Source of the DNA: Terricaulis silvestris
GTDB taxonomy: Bacteria > Pseudomonadota > Alphaproteobacteria > Caulobacterales > Aquidulcibacteraceae
Direction of reading: 5' to 3'
DNA: 64,000 nt
Assembly: GCF_009792355.1 (NCBI RefSeq)
Contig: NZ_CP047045.1
Location: forward strand, 186,001-250,000
Position 1 is the stretch's first letter; every line of letters begins with the position of its first letter. The notes below the pieces were generated by a model, which worked only from the letters and a program-made list of their open reading frames with translations, ran no database searches and was not told the DNA's origin. The position numbers were made by a program, and so were the translations under genes. Shown here piece by piece: positions 34,601 through 42,457 of the stretch.

Positions 34601-34803
34601 CCTTGGCTCGCGCCGTGCAACGCGAAAGCGGTCAGATGTCTGACGCTGAACGGGAGCGGACGAAGGTCGTGGTGCTCGCGTCTTCGAACCTTCTCTGGCC
34701 CATCTTGACGGGCGGTGGTCGCGATGCGGACCGCGCGAGGCGGGTTCGCTATCGCCTTGATCGGGCTGCGCAGACTCTTGCTCGACCGAGGAGTTTGCAT
34801 TGA
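31660..34803 (+). CDS. Fused MFS-like membrane domain / spermidine synthase-like protein
   Basis: A 1047-aa protein. Residues 1-470 hold about a dozen transmembrane helices in the arrangement of the 'fused MFS/spermidine synthase' family (FTLSGASALIFQVAWARQF near the start). Residues about 490-690 form a spermidine-synthase-like Rossmann domain: LIVGLGSGRTVMYA, IDIIELEPQVI, NDARGALSLTSRQYDVIISQPSHPW and GVFVQWIG. The catalytic Asp of true spermidine synthases appears replaced (SQPSHP), so polyamine synthesis is doubtful. Residues 700-1047 are alpha-helical and repeat-like. GTG start after GGGCAGGGG. Often found near EPS or surface genes; its reaction is unknown. Confidence 0.82.
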   Translation: MSGAKASLARHSAPSNTMFALVALCFTLSGASALIFQVAWARQFAVVLGTSELAIAAVLAAFMGGLALGAFAAGHFERRVRRPLHVYAALEFGIAIFAVVFVPGLIWLLNAGVIVLLGNQTAPPNGVDTQAAITFFIGALLIIGAPAALMGATLPILLRFSVLEDRHVGVRTGVLYALNTLGAVVGALASAFVLLPLLGVSRSTWFAAGLNLVAGVVALTLANAWRKERDKTNDGLATGAAADTSFRVYALLLVMLGSGVVSFLHEVLWTRLLSHVMGGSIRSFGVMLATFLAGIAIGGLCGGLLARRRESAILALTIAQLAVAVCAILAWRTIAGSLPDMTSEASRLRYCFKVMFPLALAIGVTFPLAVRAVTGAPEETAQRSAQVYSWNTIGCVIGATLGAFVIIPAVRYEGAIQLAVFGSSVLAAVGALFVFSNRRITASALMAGALALCLWFRPPPPTELVSISPLIGSSGGGVVFYGVGRSADVLLLERDDGYYLRTNGLPEAFIDRPGAPPYHLGETWMAPLAALARPQARSLLIVGLGSGRTVMYAPGSITSIDIIELEPQVIAANRFASARRAFDPLSDPRISLIENDARGALSLTSRQYDVIISQPSHPWTAGASHLYTREFLDLAKAHLTRDGVFVQWIGTDYLDETLLRAIVATASSVFAHVRVYRPSERTILLMGSQASIDPEAGWTATTSSSAFRAAGMLAREDVASALVLDSNAARAFAAGQRPVTDDHNLFATSDVLERGEPLTASTAGAILLPQNVLPRLVGAYRARGEPLATNYIVQRLLNLNSHDRSVGDLATLLAAEATPDQGIWIRAAVARSARSESADGLLSQGLRQTPTSDLLRFETMRPALNAASIPTGTSLLSSEPRAVVNAVHLANSGDWDGVASLESTLSGVAATAPWASTAARVRAEWRIRMLNETNSAALSAEAIEIIDVANTAHPTIELLWLRMQVGERSGRHDVELETGLALARAVQRESGQMSDAERERTKVVVLASSNLLWPILTGGGRDADRARRVRYRLDRAAQTLARPRSLH

Positions 34804-34875
34804 CGACGCGCCAATAGGGGGCGCCGCTCTCTGGTGTCCCCCGATGTGGGCATGTGATAGTTCAGAGTCGGGAGA

Positions 34876-36354
34876 TTATCCAAACAAGATGCGCAACACC
34901 GTGCGGAACGCACCTCGCCGCGGGGCGGCAACGGTGTCGGGGCTGGGTCTGTCGCTCTTGTTCGTAGCGACGTTGATTGCCGATCGCGCGGGTCTTCCCT
35001 GATGGTTCGATGCCGCTGAAGCCGGTGTCCAAAGGAGGCCCGAGTAAGCGTCGCTGCCAGGCGCGCGGGCGATTTCGCCTTGGTCGTTCGACGATGCTGC
35101 AGTTGGCGCCCAAAGGGTCTCGTTGTTGACGACCTCTGAGGGCGGGTCGTTGGTCAACTCGGCGGTTGTGCGGACCACGGGAAAATCCTCGCCGGAGCTG
35201 GCGCTGCTTTGGTCGTCGCCCTCAGGGGAAGTCGTTGCGAGATATGTAGCTGCCGACAAGTCGCGGCGCTGTCGTGTGCGGGCATCCGCGAGTTCTTGAG
35301 TAAGCGAAGCTGACGTTTGCGGCGAAAAGGCTCGTGCTTGCTCAAAATCGGCAATCGCGCGCTCATATTGGCCCAACTCGAGCAAGGCGCGAGCGCGGTT
35401 TCGAAACGTCTCGGGGTCTCGATCTTCCCACGATAAAACGGCGGTGTAGTCCGCAACCGCTTGCTCGTAATTGTTTGCCTGATGGCGAGCAATGCCACGG
35501 CTACGGTGCGCGGCAACGTAATCGGGGTCGATTGCGATGACGCCATCGTAGTCAGCGATGGCGCGGTCAAGGTCGCCTGCCCGATGAAAGGAAATGCCCC
35601 GGCTGTAGAGGGTATTCAAATCCGCGGGATGCAGGCGAAGCGCTTGGTCGAAATCGTCAATGGCGGCTTCGAAATTGTGTTGGTTGAAACGGGCGTGCGC
35701 GCGTTCGACAAAAATTGACGCTTCGTTCGGATAAAGGCGCGTCGCCTGATCATAGTCGGCGATCGCGCGCTCCAGCGATCCTTGCTGCACGTAGGCGCGC
35801 GCGCGTGCACGGTAAGCGATCGCGTCAGTGGGGTTGAGCTCGATCGCACGGCCGTAGTCGGCGATCGCCGGGACTAACTCGCCTCGGCCCTGCCGAGCCA
35901 AGCCGCGATTGAGGAACGTTCGCGGATCTCGCTGACCGAGTTGAACGGCGACATCGTAGTCGGAGATGGCGCGATCCAATTCGTGCTTCCGGTAATAGGC
36001 CGTTCCGCGATCGTTGTAGGCTTGGGCGCACAACGGATTGAGACGGATGGCTTCGTCAAAATCCTCGACCGCATTGTCGTAGTCACCGAGTTCGTAATAA
36101 GCGCGTCCGCGATTATGGAAGGCGACCGAAACGGAAGTTGGCGCGGCGGTCGATAAAGTGGCTATCAGCGACGAACACGCGCCGACGGCATCCCAAGACG
36201 TCGCCACGGTTCCGGCATCACAGCCACCAAGCGGTGTTGGCGGTGTTTCGGCGCTCGCCGGTGCTTCGACCGCGGCCGCGCACGACGCCAACACCAGCAA
36301 ACCGAGCGGCCCTCGGTCGTTGCTCCAGGTCATTCTGTCCCCCTGCGCGGACAA
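34876..36354 (-). CDS. TPR-repeat protein, probable exported lipoprotein
   Basis: A 492-aa protein. The N-terminus has a signal-like stretch with a lipobox candidate LASC (Cys25), best read from the ATG at 36333. Residues about 75-370 are eight or nine consecutive 34-residue TPR units with repeated A-Y-x-x-R-G-x-A-Y and A-I-x-D-Y/F-D-x-A-I motifs. The C-terminal ~130 residues are low complexity, with an imperfect internal duplication: LWAPTAASSNDQGEIAR and LLWTPASAASNHQGRPAR. TPRs mediate protein interactions; partner unknown. Convergent with the upstream gene (72 nt gap). Confidence 0.82.
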   Translation of the reverse strand: MSAQGDRMTWSNDRGPLGLLVLASCAAAVEAPASAETPPTPLGGCDAGTVATSWDAVGACSSLIATLSTAAPTSVSVAFHNRGRAYYELGDYDNAVEDFDEAIRLNPLCAQAYNDRGTAYYRKHELDRAISDYDVAVQLGQRDPRTFLNRGLARQGRGELVPAIADYGRAIELNPTDAIAYRARARAYVQQGSLERAIADYDQATRLYPNEASIFVERAHARFNQHNFEAAIDDFDQALRLHPADLNTLYSRGISFHRAGDLDRAIADYDGVIAIDPDYVAAHRSRGIARHQANNYEQAVADYTAVLSWEDRDPETFRNRARALLELGQYERAIADFEQARAFSPQTSASLTQELADARTRQRRDLSAATYLATTSPEGDDQSSASSGEDFPVVRTTAELTNDPPSEVVNNETLWAPTAASSNDQGEIARAPGSDAYSGLLWTPASAASNHQGRPARSAINVATNKSDRPSPDTVAAPRRGAFRTVLRILFG

Positions 36355-36613
36355 TTTAGAAGCGGATTAACCAATTGCAACAAATGTTTGGTCGCGGGGG
36401 GTTAGATCTCCTAATCGGCGAAACGCGGAAGCAAAGGGCCTCTTGGCGAACGAACAAAGAACCAATGTGGCTCATCTTGTCGCTCGAAATCTTGGCGCCC
36501 ACAGTCGCGATAGTCGTGGGCCTTCCGCTGCAGACGACGAGCGCCGCACCCCATGCCGCGAGAGTGACTTGAGGTTAAGAGTCATCGACCCGCGAGTGGC
36601 TGCTTTCCGAATT

Positions 36614-37603
36614 CTAGGAGGGTGCAGGCACAAAGGTCGCGACGATCGGATAGTGGTCCGAGCCAATATTCGGTCCGAGGCAGATTTCGATGAGCCGCCA
36701 TTGGCGGCCGGCGTAAATATGATCGATAGGCGCAACGGGCAGGGGCGCGCGAAGGCGCAAGCGCGTGAAGGAACGCGTGGACGTTGGCCACGAAAACAGG
36801 GCTCGCGTGCGCCGTTCAAGCGGAATGACCTCGTCTAAGTCACGCAGCGCGCGCGACCACGGCGCCGCGTTGAAATCGCCGGCGATAACGGCGCGGCTTC
36901 CAAACGAACCGGCAATTGCGGTGACCTCGGCCAATTGCGCACGTTCCATCTCAACGGTCGTCGAACGGCTGAGGTGCACACCCATCACCTCGATCGATCC
37001 CGCGCCGAAGCGCGGAGGCAGTTCAAGGCGCACCGCGGCCATCCCGGCCGTCCATGGGGCGATCGTGTCAACAGGTGTGAGCTTGGACAGAATGACTACG
37101 TTGCAATCAGAGTCATATTGGCAACCGGCGTGGATCTGATACTCGGGCGCCAACCTCTCCAATAGCGCCTTCCACCGTCCCCATGCCTCCTGCACCACAA
37201 TGATGTCTGGGCGCTCGCGCCGGATTAGGGCCTCGAACGCTGCCGGATTGTCGTTGATGCTCCAGACATTTGCGGTGAGCAGCTTGAGTTGCGGTGCGTC
37301 CGCCGCATGGCGAGAGTCCACGTGCAAAGCGGCGACCAATTCCGGAACGACGAGCCATGCCGGAGCGAGCACGCCGATGAAAGCCGCCGCGACGATTGCG
37401 CGCGACGCGCGCACGGACAATGCCAAGGCGATGGAAAGGAGCGCAATCACAAATGCGAAGGGCGCAAAATTCGCAAAGGTTTCGAGGCCTGGCGAGGCGT
37501 GTTCAACCACTATGGCGATTCCCGCCGCTGCGCTTACAAGCGCCGCGACGCCGACGACAAGACGCGCCGTCCCGAGCGCAAAGCCAAGCGCGTTTCCCAC
37601 CAA
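36614..37603 (-). CDS. Endonuclease/exonuclease/phosphatase-family protein with N-terminal membrane helices
   Basis: A 329-aa protein. Three hydrophobic segments in residues 10-90 are followed by an EEP catalytic domain: KLLTANVWSINDN, PDIIVVQEAWGRW (metal-binding Glu), GVHLSRS, AVIAGDFNAAPWS and PIDHIYAG, and GSDHYPIVATF at the end. The order N-E-H-DFN-DH-SDH matches the family. Membrane-anchored members hydrolyse phosphodiesters in lipids, nucleotides or DNA; the substrate is unknown. The 259 nt upstream of the TPR gene (36355-36613) hold nothing recognisable. Confidence 0.88.
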   Translation of the reverse strand: MVGNALGFALGTARLVVGVAALVSAAAGIAIVVEHASPGLETFANFAPFAFVIALLSIALALSVRASRAIVAAAFIGVLAPAWLVVPELVAALHVDSRHAADAPQLKLLTANVWSINDNPAAFEALIRRERPDIIVVQEAWGRWKALLERLAPEYQIHAGCQYDSDCNVVILSKLTPVDTIAPWTAGMAAVRLELPPRFGAGSIEVMGVHLSRSTTVEMERAQLAEVTAIAGSFGSRAVIAGDFNAAPWSRALRDLDEVIPLERRTRALFSWPTSTRSFTRLRLRAPLPVAPIDHIYAGRQWRLIEICLGPNIGSDHYPIVATFVPAPS

Positions 37604-37691
37604 ACGCTCCCTGTCATCCCGCGCTGGAACCTAGCACATCCTTAGGGCGTCGAAGCTTATTCCGGTAGTTGATCCGCCTGAAGGCGCCGGC

Positions 37692-37944
37692 ATGCCCAAG
37701 TCGCAGTTCACACCAGCCTATGCTTCGTGAAGGCGCTGGTGCGCCGCCCAAAGAAACGGACGTCACCCAGGTCGAATTGGCTGAACGTCTCGGCAAGCCT
37801 CAGCCGTTCATTTCATCGATCGAGCAGGGCGTCCGGCGGGTTGATCTGATCGAGTTCTATGCGATCGCTCGGGCGCTCAAGCTTAGTTCGGAACTGCTGT
37901 TCGCAGAGGTGGTCCGGAAGCTTCCGAGAAACGTCGAAATCTGA
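37692..37944 (+). pseudogene. Frame-shifted XRE-type transcriptional regulator
   Basis: The family N-terminus MPKSQFTPAYAS is read in one frame from ATG 37692 and hits TGA at 37728. FVKALVRR is read in a second frame from 37724. The HTH part KETDVTQVELAERLGKPQPFISSIEQG, with DLIEFYAIARALKLSSELLF, is read in a third frame to 37944. An intact protein of this family would join these three pieces, so two frame changes within about 40 nt have broken it. A reading from TTG 37669 gives an intact but atypical N-terminus. Sequencing error is an alternative. Confidence 0.7.
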
Positions 37945-38041
37945 GATTTTCGACCTACTACAAACAACCACTACAACCCGCTATAAATAGACGCAGCAAC
38001 CCATTGAATTTGCGTGGGTTTGGCGCGGAGGATGAGTTTCC

Positions 38042-38056
38042 CTCCCTCTCCGCCAG
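38042..38056 (+). repeat. Candidate att core, left copy (tRNA-Ser 3'-end-like)
   Basis: ctccctctccgccag, preceded by tttcc, resembles the 3' end of alphaproteobacterial tRNA-Ser genes (CCCTCTCCGCCA). The same 15 bases occur in the same orientation at 55511-55525 beside the integrase gene. No tRNA body precedes it here. Confidence 0.4.
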
Positions 38057-38223
38057 CCGCATCCGTAAGTAAATGATCTTACAAAAGCAAAATCTGTTGC
38101 CCTGTCCTCGCCCCACATTTCGCCCCGGCGGCGCGGCGCAGCTTGGCCCGGTAGAAGGTCGCTTCCTTGCCGCACTTGTCGCAGTCGTTGATGGTCGAGG
38201 GCTTCGGCTTGGACGTCGCTCAG

Positions 38224-38261
38224 AACATCCCCGGCAACGAAAAACATCCCCGGCAACGAAA
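38224..38261 (+). repeat. Perfect tandem duplication of a 19-mer
   Basis: aacatccccggcaacgaaa is repeated twice head to tail without mismatch (38224-38242, 38243-38261). Lies in non-coding DNA. Probably a slippage duplication; no function inferred. Confidence 0.85.
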
Positions 38262-38366
38262 ACTCGAACTATTCGAGCAATTCCTGCGTCACCCCCTGAA
38301 CGCAAGGGAATACAGCCGGTGGAAACACCAAGCACAGCTCGACCGCTTTGGCGGCATTAGTTGACG

Positions 38367-39494
38367 TTATCTTTTCAGCGAGGCTTGGGCCGGCCAAAGC
38401 CCGGGTCCTGTGGCGAAGGCTATATCGCTCATATTCGCGAGATCGAAGAAAACGGGTTCTATAAACCCATGCATGAAGGGCTGGATGCGCTGACGGCGCA
38501 GGGTTTGGCACCAAGAATGGATTGATCCGAGCGCGGCGCGCATTTGCGCGCCGGATGCGTCTCGCATCGAGGGGACTTGGTAGCCCGCGGCCCAGGCGCC
38601 GGTCGAGGCGATAGCTGATAGCGCGCGATCACTGGGATGAAGTTCAAGCGCGACCCGCTCAAACGTGGGTTTGAGCCCGCTGATCCATTCGGTCAGCGAG
38701 ATGAGCGGCGTGCCCGGTTCGACTTCGGCGACGCCGATATACATGCGTTGACGCGCGGACGAAGCATTGGCGGCCGCGTGATCGAGATAGATCGTCCGCG
38801 CCTTACGGCTCTGAAGCGTGGTTGCATGCACGCTAACACCCACGATGCCGCCCTCAATCCGTTCGGCAGCACGAACGGCTTGTTCAAACAGGCAGAGATC
38901 CAGATCTAGAAAATCGGCGTTGCGATGTGTGGCCTTCTGGGCGAAGTCGCGATTGTAGCCCATGCGAGGGCTGGCGTCCTCAACGTCGAACGCCGGCGCG
39001 CAGAAGAAGGCCGAGACGCCGCCCTGCCGGCTGGACCAGACAGGCCAAAAACGCCCAATCTCCATGCCGCTGGCCGCGCGCTCCGCGCGGGGCGGTTCTT
39101 TCACAATTCCGGCAAGGTGGGCGGCGGTGACCGCCTCCCGCTCGACATCGGCGCTGAGCGCCTTCAGCGCGTCTTCGCCGAGATAGAAGCGGATGAGCGC
39201 GTCGCGGATTTCAGCGCAACACTGCTCCGATTGCGCGTTGGCGGCGTCGGCGAAGACGACGAGAAACCCGTCACCGCAAGACACCACGGCATCTTGTGGG
39301 CCGACATGCGAGGCGATGATCTTGAGCGAGCCTTCGCGCACGAACGCCCGCATGCGTGGCCAGCGCTCGCCGGCGGCGCGGCGCACTTCGTCGAGCCCCA
39401 CCAGCTTGACTTGCGCCGTTTCGATCAGGCCGCCGTCTCGCGCCGCGGTGCGCACGCGCGCCGCTAGGCGATCAATTTCCGCTGCTTCCATCAT
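38367..39494 (-). CDS. Unknown protein, possibly a degenerate GGDEF/EAL-like signalling protein
   Basis: A 375-aa protein from ATG 39494 (AAAAGGAAA ribosome site; 45 nt of upstream frame left out). I do not recognise a family with confidence. Residues about 55-105 (SHVGPQDAVVSCGDGFLVVFADAANAQSEQCC) have the feel of a degenerate GGDEF domain. The C-terminal half has VSVHATTLQSRKARTIYL, VEPGTPLISLTEWISGLKPTFERVALELHPSD and STGAWAAGYQVPSM, with a beta/alpha rhythm like a worn EAL domain. No catalytic GGDEF or EAL motif is present. A decayed relative lies in opposite orientation at 51816-52732. Sits divergent to the CheX-like gene. Confidence 0.65.
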   Translation of the reverse strand: MMEAAEIDRLAARVRTAARDGGLIETAQVKLVGLDEVRRAAGERWPRMRAFVREGSLKIIASHVGPQDAVVSCGDGFLVVFADAANAQSEQCCAEIRDALIRFYLGEDALKALSADVEREAVTAAHLAGIVKEPPRAERAASGMEIGRFWPVWSSRQGGVSAFFCAPAFDVEDASPRMGYNRDFAQKATHRNADFLDLDLCLFEQAVRAAERIEGGIVGVSVHATTLQSRKARTIYLDHAAANASSARQRMYIGVAEVEPGTPLISLTEWISGLKPTFERVALELHPSDRALSAIASTGAWAAGYQVPSMRDASGAQMRAALGSIHSWCQTLRRQRIQPFMHGFIEPVFFDLANMSDIAFATGPGLWPAQASLKR

Positions 39495-39895
39495 GCGCGC
39501 GTTTCCTTTTGAAGGCGCAAGCGTCATTAAAGCGCGCACTCTGCTAGGGTCGCGTTAAAATCCACACGGAAGGGTTGTAGCACTCGAGAACTAGCCAGGC
39601 GGCCTATGCACTTCAAGTCGCCCAATGGGCAGCAGCTAGCATCGAGCATAAGCGCACACCACATTCGTCCGCTCGTGCAAGCACGCGAGCGCTGGGATCG
39701 GCGACCTGCGCACTTGTCGGACGCGATGGCCTATGCCGTTAGCCATAGTGCGATCACGTCAAACGGCAGCGTGGTGTGCCGTGGAGCCCAAATAAGAACC
39801 ACGCCATCCACGCTTTTTTCGCCGAAGCGCGGGAAACAGAACTCGTTTTTCATACTCTTCGCGTGTGATGCCGGCGAACTTGAGAGGGTCGCCGT
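39495..39895. other. Divergent intergenic region
   Basis: About 400 nt between the unknown minus-strand gene and the CheX-like gene. An open frame on the + strand (39606-39899) has no ribosome site or family resemblance. GAGAGGG just before 39896 is the ribosome site of the CheX-like gene. No other structure seen. Confidence 0.5.
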
Positions 39896-40453
39896 ATGAG
39901 TGTCCAGACCAAAGTCAGTGCGCTCGATCGCGAGATCGCAGCGGTGATGGAAGTGGTGGCGGAGCGCACGATCGCGTTCTTTCGGGAGGAATTGGGCCTG
40001 CGCCCGACGGGCGTTGATTGTCGCTTGCACCACGAAAAGTCGCTGCGGTTGCGCAGCGTCACCGCGATTGTCGGGGTAGGAACGACCGCCGGCCTCTACA
40101 TCGCCTATAGCTATGATGAGGCGTTGATCCGCTCGATTACCAAGAGACACACGGCCGGAATCTCGTTCTCGCCCGACGAGGCCGACCTCTATATGCGCGA
40201 GACCGCGTCGGATGTCGTCAACATCATTATTGGCAATAGCACAGCCGACTTGGCCCAACGCGGCGAGTTGATCTCCTTGTCGCCACCGGTCTTGATGGCA
40301 GGCGCGCGGACCATCCAGGGCCGCCGCGAATCCACGATCGCGGCCTTGACCTTGACCTTTGCTGACGGTGCGCTCGACGTCGCTTTTGTTGGCCCAAAGA
40401 TCCTGTTTGACGATCAGTTGAGCTATTTCACTTTCCAGGAAGGAGTTTCCTGA
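39896..40453 (+). CDS. CheX-like chemotaxis phosphatase-family protein
   Basis: A 185-aa protein resembling CheX/CheC: a two-layer alpha/beta layout, with the signature helix ETASDVVNIIIGNSTADLAQ, where the acidic-x-x-Asn (D-V-V-N) followed by GN fits the CheY-P phosphatase motif. A C-terminal LDVAFVGP strand follows. Family role: dephosphorylates CheY-P. Its stop overlaps the start of the CheY-like gene by one base (TGATG), so the two are very likely a pair. The replacement of the usual motif Glu by Asp is a small deviation. Confidence 0.8.
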   Translation: MSVQTKVSALDREIAAVMEVVAERTIAFFREELGLRPTGVDCRLHHEKSLRLRSVTAIVGVGTTAGLYIAYSYDEALIRSITKRHTAGISFSPDEADLYMRETASDVVNIIIGNSTADLAQRGELISLSPPVLMAGARTIQGRRESTIAALTLTFADGALDVAFVGPKILFDDQLSYFTFQEGVS

Positions 40454-40854
40454 TGAGCCTCACGGTAATGATTGTTGATGACTCGCTCATCATGATTCAA
40501 AAGCTGAAAACCATGGTCACCGAACTCGGGCACGAAGTCGTGCGCGTGTGCAAGGATGGCGAAGAGGCCGCGCGCGACTATCCGCTGGTGAGGCCGGATT
40601 TGGTGACCATGGATATCACCATGCCGGGCATGGACGGCGTCGACGCCTTGAAGGCGATCAGGGCTGGCGATCCCCGCGCACGCTGCATCATGGTGACTTC
40701 GCACGGGCAAGAAGCGATGGTTGTGCGCGCCATCGAGGCTGGCGCTGTAGGATACGTGCTCAAGCCCGTGGCCAAGGCGCGGCTCGCCGAGGTGATCGGT
40801 CGCGCGCTCGGTCAAATCCCCAAGACCTCCACAACCATGCATTGGGTTGAATAG
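40453..40854 (+). CDS. CheY-like single-domain response regulator
   Basis: A 133-aa receiver: D9-D10 acidic pocket (MIVDDS), phospho-acceptor D54 in VTMDITMPGMDG, T82-S83 in MVTSHG and K104 in YVLKP. No output domain. Co-translated with the CheX-like gene. The closest kinase is the CheA-like protein 1.6 kb downstream on the same strand, separated by two minus-strand redox genes. Confidence 0.93.
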   Translation: MSLTVMIVDDSLIMIQKLKTMVTELGHEVVRVCKDGEEAARDYPLVRPDLVTMDITMPGMDGVDALKAIRAGDPRARCIMVTSHGQEAMVVRAIEAGAVGYVLKPVAKARLAEVIGRALGQIPKTSTTMHWVE

Positions 40855-40896
40855 GGCGCGCCTGCGCTTCTCACTGGCGGCAGAACCAATCGTCCG

Positions 40897-41226
40897 CTAC
40901 TGCACCTCGACGTCCAGGCGCATGCGAGGATGGATGCCGCATATGACCTGATAACGGCCAGATGCCGTAAAGGGCACCTCCAAAGCCTGACCGGGGCGCT
41001 GCAGTCCACCATTGAAATTCATGGCGCCGCCACGGACGAGAATGTTGTGCGAGCTGCGGTCGCTGTTGGTGAACGCAATGCTGTCGCCACGCTGGAGACG
41101 GAGCGCGGCCACACTGAAACGAAGGCCCGATTGATCGACGCGGTGGCGCACGATCGCAAGCGCCGAGCCGGTCGCCAACACAGTGAGCGCGATTGCAGCG
41201 AGCGTGATTTTGACCTGAAGCTTCAT
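40897..41226 (-). CDS. Exported cupredoxin (type 1 copper protein)
   Basis: A 109-aa protein from ATG 41226, which has AAAGGAA at good spacing; an ATG at 41253 overlapping the peroxidase stop is the alternative. An N-terminal hydrophobic signal/anchor (about residues 7-25) is followed by a plastocyanin-like fold. Copper ligands are H60 (SSHNIL), C96, H99 and M102 (CGIHPRM). A periplasmic electron carrier, probably for the adjacent di-haem peroxidase-like protein, whose gene ends 23 nt upstream. Confidence 0.87.
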   Translation of the reverse strand: MKLQVKITLAAIALTVLATGSALAIVRHRVDQSGLRFSVAALRLQRGDSIAFTNSDRSSHNILVRGGAMNFNGGLQRPGQALEVPFTASGRYQVICGIHPRMRLDVEVQ

Positions 41227-41249
41227 GGCAGGGTTCCTTTGGGCGGGCA

Positions 41250-42287
41250 TCATTGTGGCAAGGTCGGCGGATGGTGCGCGGCGTCCTCACTGGTGAGCGT
41301 GCCCAAGAAAGCGACGAGATCGGCGCGATCTTCGGCGCTGAGCTCGATACGTGCGAGGTCGGGCGAGAGACTTGGGCGATCGACCGGACGCGTGGCATAG
41401 AAATCGATCACGTCCTCAACGGTCTGCAGCGAACCGTCATGCATGTAAGGTGCGCGCTGGGTGATGTTGCGCAGTGTCGGGGTCTTGAAGGCGAATCTGA
41501 GCTGCTCGATGCCGGGCATCACGCCCGCCCGGCCTTCATCGTCGCGCCCAACGCCGATGTCGTGAAAACCGTCATCGGTGAAGCGCCATCCAGAATGGCA
41601 GGTTGAACAGCCGGCGCGCGTGTTGAAGAGAATGAAACCGCGCTGTGCTTGCTGGGAAATGGCGCGCTCGTCGCCGGCGATCCAACGATCGAAGGGCGCT
41701 TGGCCGGACACAAGCGTGCGTTCAAAGGCGGCGATGGCCTTGCCAATCGTGTTGATGGTGACGCCTTCATCGCCATAGGATTCCGCAAAAGCTTGGCGGT
41801 AACCCTGAATTGCGGCGATGCGGGCGATCGCTTGGGCGTGCGGCAGGTTCATTTCTCCGGGCGCCTCGATGGGCATCACCGCTTGCTGTTCGAGTGTATC
41901 GGCGCGTCCGTCCCAGAAGAAAGGGAGGCCCCAGGCCGCGTTGAGAAGGGTGGGTGTCCTGCGCGCGAGGATGCGCCCGTCACGGCCGATTGCGGTGGCC
42001 ATGCCGTCCTGCCAATCGCGATTCGGCGCATGACAGGTTGCGCACGACATGGCGCCGCTGCCGGAGAGACGCGGGTCAAAGAAGAGTTGGCGTCCGAGCG
42101 CCACGCGCTCCGGTGTCGATTGGTTGTCCTCCGGCGCCGGCGGCGAACCTCGCGGACGAACATATTGAGCCTTCAGCTCGCTTAGTGCGTGATCAGCGGC
42201 GAGCCGCGCCCGTACAGCCTGAAGGCCGGCGGTCAGCAAGCCAATCGCGGCCAATCCGACGGCAAAAAGGCGCCAGCGCTTTAACAA
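41250..42287 (-). CDS. Di-haem cytochrome c peroxidase / MauG family protein
   Basis: A 345-aa protein with an N-terminal signal anchor and two haem-binding motifs, C82-ATCH86 and C227-STCH231, in the spacing of bacterial cytochrome c peroxidases. Also typical are GRQLFFDPRLSGSGAMSCATCH, LPFFWDGRADTLEQQ and FKTPTLRNITQRAPYMHDG. Periplasmic; reduces H2O2 or performs MauG-like oxidation using electrons from a carrier such as the neighbouring cupredoxin. Divergent from the cytochrome b561-CheA gene with 170 nt between. Confidence 0.93.
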   Translation of the reverse strand: MLKRWRLFAVGLAAIGLLTAGLQAVRARLAADHALSELKAQYVRPRGSPPAPEDNQSTPERVALGRQLFFDPRLSGSGAMSCATCHAPNRDWQDGMATAIGRDGRILARRTPTLLNAAWGLPFFWDGRADTLEQQAVMPIEAPGEMNLPHAQAIARIAAIQGYRQAFAESYGDEGVTINTIGKAIAAFERTLVSGQAPFDRWIAGDERAISQQAQRGFILFNTRAGCSTCHSGWRFTDDGFHDIGVGRDDEGRAGVMPGIEQLRFAFKTPTLRNITQRAPYMHDGSLQTVEDVIDFYATRPVDRPSLSPDLARIELSAEDRADLVAFLGTLTSEDAAHHPPTLPQ

Positions 42288-42457
42288 CCAAGATCCTGTC
42301 TAGCAGTCATCTTGTTGGGAGCGGCGTAAAGGGCGGCTTAATCTTGGGCCCATATTGGCGGTTTAGGGCGCAAGGCATAGGCCGAAAACGCGGTGCTATA
42401 AGCAAGGCTTTACGGGTGTTCGTGGCACAAGTCGCACAACCAGGAGCGGCGCAAGAC

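Larger units (their letters stand above)
37945..38366. other. Gene-poor, rearranged-looking intergenic region
   Basis: This 422-nt stretch holds the left tRNA-Ser-like repeat (38042-38056), a perfect tandem 19-mer (38224-38261) and an untracked minus-strand frame. That frame, reading down from about 38220, has a small Cys-containing segment INDCDKCGKEATFYRAKL and then AAGAKCG, ending at TAA near 38078. It looks like a fragment of a zinc-ribbon-type protein, but no start is evident. The combination suggests debris from a mobile element. Confidence 0.4.
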
